NCBI GenBank assembly: GCA_016293365.1
Contig: JAEDEK010000014.1
Coordinates: 1-24,395, forward strand
Length of the DNA: 24,395 nucleotides
Source: Bulleidia sp.
Lineage (GTDB): Bacteria; Bacillota_I; Bacilli_A; Erysipelotrichales; Erysipelotrichaceae
Direction: 5' to 3'
The notes under the pieces: generated by a model
Seen by the model: the letters and a program-made list of their open reading frames with translations, nothing else
Databases searched by the model: none
Told to the model about the DNA's origin: nothing
Shown here: piece by piece, positions 20,420 to 24,395 of the stretch
How positions within the stretch are numbered: the stretch's first letter is position 1
How the letters are laid out: every line of letters starts with the position of its first letter
Translations under genes and position numbers: made by a program

Positions 20420-21424
20420 TTACTCCTTTATTGAAAACTCATAGCGGATTTCATGTGTCAGTGTTTCATTGGCTTTGACGATCGGTTTTGGTGTGACATC
20501 CGGATAGTTGATCGCATTTGGCAGGTATTCCGCCTCCAGACATACAGCACTGCGTCTTGGATATACATGTCCTTTCTTTCCCGCAGCTCCATTGAGCCAG
20601 TTGGCCGTGTAAAGATGGAAACCTGGGAAATCAGAAGAGAATGTCATGATCAGATCTTTCCCTTTCAGCACTGCCATCGTACGCATACCTTCCCCGTCAA
20701 CCGGGTAATGATGATCATATCCTGCACCGTATTTCAGCTGAATATCGTCCTGATCGATATCCCTGCCAAGTGGTTTACTGACAGTAAAATCAAACGGTGT
20801 CCCGTTAACCGGTACCATCTGATCCAATGTCAGACATGTTTCATCCAGCAGTGCATACCGATCGGTAAAGATCTTCAATTCATGATCCATGGCATCTTCA
20901 CTTTCATCCAGATTGAAGTAGGAATGATTCGTATAGGCAAACAGTGTATCTGCTTCGGCTGTTCCACTGGATATGATGGAGATACCGTGATCCAGAAGTC
21001 TGTATGTAACTGTAACATGCAGTGTTCCCGGATATCCTTCTTCACCATCCTCTGATACATAGGAAAAGATGATCCTGTCCTTCTGTACTTCCGTCTCAAA
21101 GATCTTCTGATCAAAGCCATGAATACCGCCATGATTGGCATTTCCATTATTATTGATCGGAATATGATATTCCTTTCCATTGAGGGTAAATCTGCCCTTT
21201 TCAATTCTGTTTGCTGTTCGACCGATGGAAGCACCAAGATATGTATCATGATGCATATAGTCTTCCACGCAGTCATATCCTTCCACGACATCCCGTTCCA
21301 GGGATAACACTTTTAAAGATACAAGTGATGCACCATAATCTGTTACCGAAAACCGGATATTTCCGTTTTCCAGCGTGTACAGAAAAACTTCGCGATCTTT
21401 GCATTTTCCAAAACTTCTTTTCAT
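20420..21424 (-). CDS. galM: Aldose 1-epimerase (mutarotase)
   Basis: A 334-residue protein interconverting alpha and beta anomers of glucose or galactose. The catalytic set is complete: Arg73 (TANR), His98 (NANHGG), His167 (TNHSYFNL) and Glu297 (CLEAEYLPNAIN), in the usual order and spacing. LYTANW-type ring contacts are also present. Start ATG 21424 follows GGTGGAG by six bases; the longer frame to 21475 runs into the divergent promoter and has no ribosome site. First gene of the galM-GH32 operon, giving a sugar hydrolysis plus mutarotation pair suited to sucrose or oligosaccharide breakdown. An inverted repeat in its leader (21438-21453) may be the operator. Confidence 0.94.
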   Translation of the reverse strand: MKRSFGKCKDREVFLYTLENGNIRFSVTDYGASLVSLKVLSLERDVVEGYDCVEDYMHHDTYLGASIGRTANRIEKGRFTLNGKEYHIPINNNGNANHGGIHGFDQKIFETEVQKDRIIFSYVSEDGEEGYPGTLHVTVTYRLLDHGISIISSGTAEADTLFAYTNHSYFNLDESEDAMDHELKIFTDRYALLDETCLTLDQMVPVNGTPFDFTVSKPLGRDIDQDDIQLKYGAGYDHHYPVDGEGMRTMAVLKGKDLIMTFSSDFPGFHLYTANWLNGAAGKKGHVYPRRSAVCLEAEYLPNAINYPDVTPKPIVKANETLTHEIRYEFSIKE

Positions 21425-21437
21425 AACTGCTCCACCT

Positions 21438-21453
21438 CTTACATAAGTGTAAG
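21438..21453. promoter_or_regulatory. Inverted repeat CTTACA-TAAG-TGTAAG in the galM leader
   Basis: Six-base arms around a four-base centre, in the 5' untranslated region just ahead of the ribosome site (AGAGGTGGAG). Possible operator for a sugar-responsive repressor, or an RNA hairpin close to the Shine-Dalgarno. Confidence 0.4.
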
Positions 21454-21463
21454 ACCGTAATTT

Positions 21464-21491
21464 TTGTACTTTCATTTTATCATGATAAAAT
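21464..21491. promoter_or_regulatory. Palindromic bidirectional promoter between galM and the SEDS gene
   Basis: Plus strand: TTGTAC (21464-21469), 16 bases, extended -10 TGATAAAAT (21483-21491). The -10 belongs to the perfect 16-bp palindrome TTTTATCATGATAAAA (21475-21490), which gives the same extended -10, TGATAAAAT, on the minus strand (21474-21482) for galM. The flanks ACTTTCAT and ATGAAAGT extend the symmetry imperfectly. Confidence 0.6.
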
Positions 21492-21499
21492 ATGAAAGT

Positions 21500-22933
21500 A
21501 TGAAAAATGAAGAAAAGTTCGAAAAAAACGGTTTAGGCAGTCTTCTGTTCCCGATTGTCACAGCAGTCGGTATGGGAATCATCCTGTTTTTCAAAGATGT
21601 AAGTGCCGGTTATGAATATCTGGTGGCGCTGATACCGATGCTTCTGCTGATCGGTATCATCGGTACATGGCTGTATAACCGGGATGGAGATATGAAACTG
21701 TTTGGTGCCATTGCATGCCTTTCCTCCATCGGCGTGGGACTGCAGCTGTATATCGATGCAAGATATATCACACAGTCTTCCTTTTCATTGATCAAGCTGC
21801 TTGCCGGCATTGTCATTGCAGGCTGTTTCGTTATGTTTTACCGGATGATCAGAAAACTGCTGACCTATCATGTAACAGGTTATATTCTGATGGCTGTTTC
21901 TGCTCTTCTGTATGGCATACTGATCTTTCGCGGGATCGATCCCAATGGTTATGGAACATCTGCCTGGATCAGACTTGGTTCCATAACCGTTCAGCTGACA
22001 GACTTCACTAAGATCTGTGCCATTCTGTATTACGCCGCACTGTTTTCTGCAGAAAAAAACAAATCCGACAGGGCAGTACTGGTTCACTCAAGCCTGTTTT
22101 TCGGGATTAATCTGGCAGGATCCCTGCTGATTAAAGAACTTGGTTCCTTCCTGATTCTGATGTTTCTGCATCTGTCGATTCTGTTTATCTTCATGCGCAG
22201 ATCCACGTTCAAAAGAATCTATCTGATTGTCATTTTCTGCTCCATCTTCGGGGCGGTAGCGATGTCTTTTATACTCTATCATCTGATTTCCCCTGCCCAT
22301 GATGCAGGAACAATGAATTCTTTTCAATCACTGTTATGGCCGATTATCAATAAGGTTCATCAACGGTTCTCCGTAACAGCCAATATCAACGCAGACCCTT
22401 ATGGCTCCGGTTATCAGCTGTATCAGGGGCGGAAAGCACTATGGATGGCAGGATTATTCGGAAACAGCATCAACTTTACAGCTATTCCGGTTGCGGAATC
22501 CGACATGGCTTTTGTCGCCCTTGTCAATTCCTTCGGCTGGATCATAGGTATCTTTGCACTGATCTGCTTTACCCGGATCATCATCAGCGGATGCATGCTC
22601 AGTCTGAGGCTTGTTCATGTTCAGCTGCAGGATTCCATTGTTCTTTTCGGTGCAACGATCATGATTTTCCTTCAGGCAATGATTGTCATACTGGGTTCGT
22701 GCAATGTGATTCCCTTTACAGGTCTGCCGATACCGTTTCTATCCCGTGGTGGTACCTATCAGGCGATCGTATTCTGTTTCTGTGGCCTGCTGATGCTTGC
22801 TTCAGAACATGATGGAACACGATTGATCGATCGCAGAAAACAGATCAGTACAGACAGTCTGGATACAGAAGAAATGACAGAACAGGAGGAAGATGAGGAT
22901 GCAGATACGCAGACGCTTAAAATCGGATTCTGA
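21500..22933 (+). CDS. SEDS family glycosyltransferase (FtsW/RodA/SpoVE-like)
   Basis: A 477-residue polytopic membrane protein of about ten helices that polymerises lipid II into glycan. The SEDS hallmarks are in the second half: GSGYQLYQGRKALWMAGLFG (Y-Q near residue 307), VAESDMAFVALVNSFGW with the catalytic Asp335, and IPFLSRGGTYQAIVFCFCGLL near the end (family pattern PFlSyGGss). The extra first two helices and an acidic tail (TEEMTEQEEDEDADTQT) are distinctive. The -10 (TGATAAAAT) ends nine bases before ATG 21500 and no ribosome site precedes it, so the mRNA should be leaderless or nearly so; upstream ATGs at 21464 and 21482 lie within the promoter. It overlaps the next gene, a class B PBP, giving a cognate synthase pair. 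Whether it serves elongation, division or sporulation is open. Confidence 0.88.
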   Translation: MKNEEKFEKNGLGSLLFPIVTAVGMGIILFFKDVSAGYEYLVALIPMLLLIGIIGTWLYNRDGDMKLFGAIACLSSIGVGLQLYIDARYITQSSFSLIKLLAGIVIAGCFVMFYRMIRKLLTYHVTGYILMAVSALLYGILIFRGIDPNGYGTSAWIRLGSITVQLTDFTKICAILYYAALFSAEKNKSDRAVLVHSSLFFGINLAGSLLIKELGSFLILMFLHLSILFIFMRRSTFKRIYLIVIFCSIFGAVAMSFILYHLISPAHDAGTMNSFQSLLWPIINKVHQRFSVTANINADPYGSGYQLYQGRKALWMAGLFGNSINFTAIPVAESDMAFVALVNSFGWIIGIFALICFTRIIISGCMLSLRLVHVQLQDSIVLFGATIMIFLQAMIVILGSCNVIPFTGLPIPFLSRGGTYQAIVFCFCGLLMLASEHDGTRLIDRRKQISTDSLDTEEMTEQEEDEDADTQTLKIGF

Positions 22934-24314
22934 TCAGAATGCTTCTCACTCCGCCTCCAGAATCAGATTAACCATGATCGGATGTACAGCTGTCTGTGTC
23001 GGATTTGCTGCTGCTTTTGGATACCGGTATGGAATCCGACCTGTCATTGATCCATCTGCTGCCGCATATGTCAATTCGATCCGGTACGATACAATCCGTG
23101 ACAGTGTTCTGGAAGGAAGCTATATTGACAGAAACGGTAATGTGATTCTGAGTGCTGATGCACCAGGTAACCCGGGTACTGCTGCTTATCCGCAGAACTA
23201 TTCCTTTGCCTACCTGCTTGGGTACTATTCCGTATCTTCTTCCCAGGAAAACATGTATGGACTGCGTGGAAACCTGAAAGACTATACCCTGTTCCATCTG
23301 GACGAAAACAACAGAGGTGCCTCTGTAAGTCTGACAGTGGATATCGGTCTGCAGGATTACTGCTGGCAGATTCTTGGAAATACGGATGGTTCAATCATTG
23401 TTCTGGACAATCAGACCGGTGCCATACTGGCCCTTGCCTCCAGCAGTGGTGTTGCCTATGATGTCAATGATGTCAGTACCCTTCTTGAAAGTGATGTGGA
23501 GGGCTCACAATACAGACGTGGCACATATGAAACCGATCCACCTGGAAGTACTTTCAAGATCGTGACTGCAACTGCAGCACTGACAAAACAGAAAGAGGAA
23601 GGACTGGATGATTCCTGGTTTGACTATACGGATTATGGCAGTTATTATGCCGAAGGCAGTGACTTTGAAATCACCAACTGGGCGGATCTTTCCTATGGTC
23701 AGATCAGTCTGGAACAGGCGATGAACAGTTCTGTCAATACATACTTTGCAGATCTGGGTGTGCGTACAGGAAGAGAAAGACTTGAAGAAACGGCTGAGAA
23801 ATTTCTGATCGGCAAAGACATTGAGATTCCATTTCTGACAACCATACACTCATCCATGGATATCGGTAACAAGCAGATTGAACTTGCACAGGCATCCTTC
23901 GGCCAGGGGAAAACGCAGATCACCCCTCTCCACATTGCGATGATCACACAGTCCGTAGCAAATACAGGACATATGATGCAGCCATATATCGTTTCTTCCA
24001 TCGGTGATGGAAAGATTCCTTTGTATAAAGCATTTACACACAGACTCTCCACAACGATGGATCCAGATGTCAACGAGAAACTGAAGCAGATCCTGCACTC
24101 CACTGCCGTGGGATATGGCTTTGATGAATATACCTATGGCAATGTATATGCCAAAACCGGTACAGCCGAATGTGTCAATGACAGAATTCACACCTACATT
24201 ACAGGATTTACAGATGAATATACCTTTGTTGTAAGCTACAACAACAGCTCCATCTCAACTGTCAATATCCCTGCAGCACAGGCTCTTGTGCAGTATCTTA
24301 ACAGCATGAACTGA
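22899..24314 (+). CDS. Short class B penicillin-binding protein (PbpA-like transpeptidase)
   Basis: A 471-residue bitopic protein. Residues 1-20 are cytoplasmic and basic, 25-42 are the membrane anchor (LTMIGCTAVCVGFAAAFG), and the rest is extracytoplasmic. Transpeptidase motifs are SxxK = Ser217-Lys220 (PPGSTFKIV), SxN = Ser278-Asn280 (SSVN) and KTG = Lys419-Gly421 (AKTGTAE). The region before the catalytic domain is only ~160 residues, much shorter than PBP2/FtsI proteins (~600-700 in total), resembling actinobacterial PbpA. It crosslinks glycan made by the SEDS protein encoded just upstream, overlapping its last 35 bases. Start ATG 22899 is preferred (AGGAGG nine bases away); ATG 22893 is an alternative, three bases from that site. 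No terminator is seen after the stop. Confidence 0.9.
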   Translation: MQIRRRLKSDSDQNASHSASRIRLTMIGCTAVCVGFAAAFGYRYGIRPVIDPSAAAYVNSIRYDTIRDSVLEGSYIDRNGNVILSADAPGNPGTAAYPQNYSFAYLLGYYSVSSSQENMYGLRGNLKDYTLFHLDENNRGASVSLTVDIGLQDYCWQILGNTDGSIIVLDNQTGAILALASSSGVAYDVNDVSTLLESDVEGSQYRRGTYETDPPGSTFKIVTATAALTKQKEEGLDDSWFDYTDYGSYYAEGSDFEITNWADLSYGQISLEQAMNSSVNTYFADLGVRTGRERLEETAEKFLIGKDIEIPFLTTIHSSMDIGNKQIELAQASFGQGKTQITPLHIAMITQSVANTGHMMQPYIVSSIGDGKIPLYKAFTHRLSTTMDPDVNEKLKQILHSTAVGYGFDEYTYGNVYAKTGTAECVNDRIHTYITGFTDEYTFVVSYNNSSISTVNIPAAQALVQYLNSMN

Positions 24315-24395
24315 AGGCAGAATCCAATGAAGGTTGTGCAAAGGAATCCTACTGATTGATCTGTGGGAGGAATTGGCACTGTTGTTTACCGGTGT
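24315..24395 (+). other. Right-edge flank after the PBP gene
   Basis: Eighty-one bases with no complete gene. A GGGAGG at 24365-24370 lies near possible TTG starts, and the last 15 bases (GTTGTTTACCGGTGT) resemble the 5' arm of the bacterial SRP RNA just before its conserved CAGGTCCGGAAGG core, which would lie beyond the window. Neither reading can be settled here. Confidence 0.25.

Noticed and set aside
1..24395. CRISPR arrays or tandem repeats
   Set aside because: No regularly spaced direct repeats were seen; the repeats found are isolated palindromes and terminators.

Overview
The window reads as ordinary chromosome from a low-to-mid GC Bacillota, most likely an Erysipelotrichia-type gut bacterium. 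This is an inference from the mix of families (GlpA/GlpB/DUF1667 oxidoreductase set, DegV, a DUF6054-like protein, Dabb, zinc-motif-less ROK kinase, SEDS plus short PBP), strong GGAGG ribosome sites, frequent A/T-flanked hairpin terminators, and tight ATGA stop-start overlaps. No phage structural genes, CRISPR array or complete mobile element was seen.

Layout. 1-104: the tail of a plus-strand gene and its terminator. 139-3305: a minus-strand three-gene redox operon (GlpA-like FAD dehydrogenase with a [2Fe-2S] domain, FAD/NAD oxidoreductase, Cys-rich DUF1667), with a 19-bp perfect inverted repeat over the last stop codon. 3325-4134: tRNA-Ser(GGA) and a divergent TetR regulator sharing overlapping promoters. 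4135-6110: a palindrome-bearing spacer and an IS1634-like transposase homologue that appears to have lost its catalytic Glu. 6130-8642: a large FAD protein and a convergent PfkB (pseudouridine-kinase-like) kinase sharing one terminator. 8709-10113: a small accessory cluster: ribbon-helix-helix protein, one-TM coiled-coil protein, an 81-aa conserved protein, and a divergent self-cleaving LexA-like (HTH plus S24) regulator, with several palindromic operator candidates.

10110-14218 (minus): ROK kinase with a Dabb protein; an M32 carboxypeptidase - xpt - ybaK operon in which ybaK carries an in-frame TAG exactly at the conserved lysine; and the 5' stub of an AEC transporter lying in frame with the peptidase. 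14289-17490 (minus): tldD-tldE operon ending in a flavinylatable FMN-binding lipoprotein-size protein. 17570-18821: DegV and a convergent DUF6054-like protein sharing a 16-bp terminator. 18908-21424 (minus): galM then GH32 sucrase/fructanase. 21464-24314 (plus): SEDS glycosyltransferase and a short class B penicillin-binding protein, from a palindromic bidirectional promoter.

Functional themes are redox flavoproteins, sugar catabolism (GH32, GalM, ROK, PfkB), purine salvage and peptide turnover, and a peptidoglycan synthase pair. The less ordinary items are the catalytically altered transposase homologue, the RHH/TM/81-aa/S24 cluster, the amber-interrupted ybaK, the transporter stub, and two genes whose promoters sit so close to the ATG that leaderless mRNAs are predicted. 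No search or alignment was run; family names come from recognising motifs in the translations.
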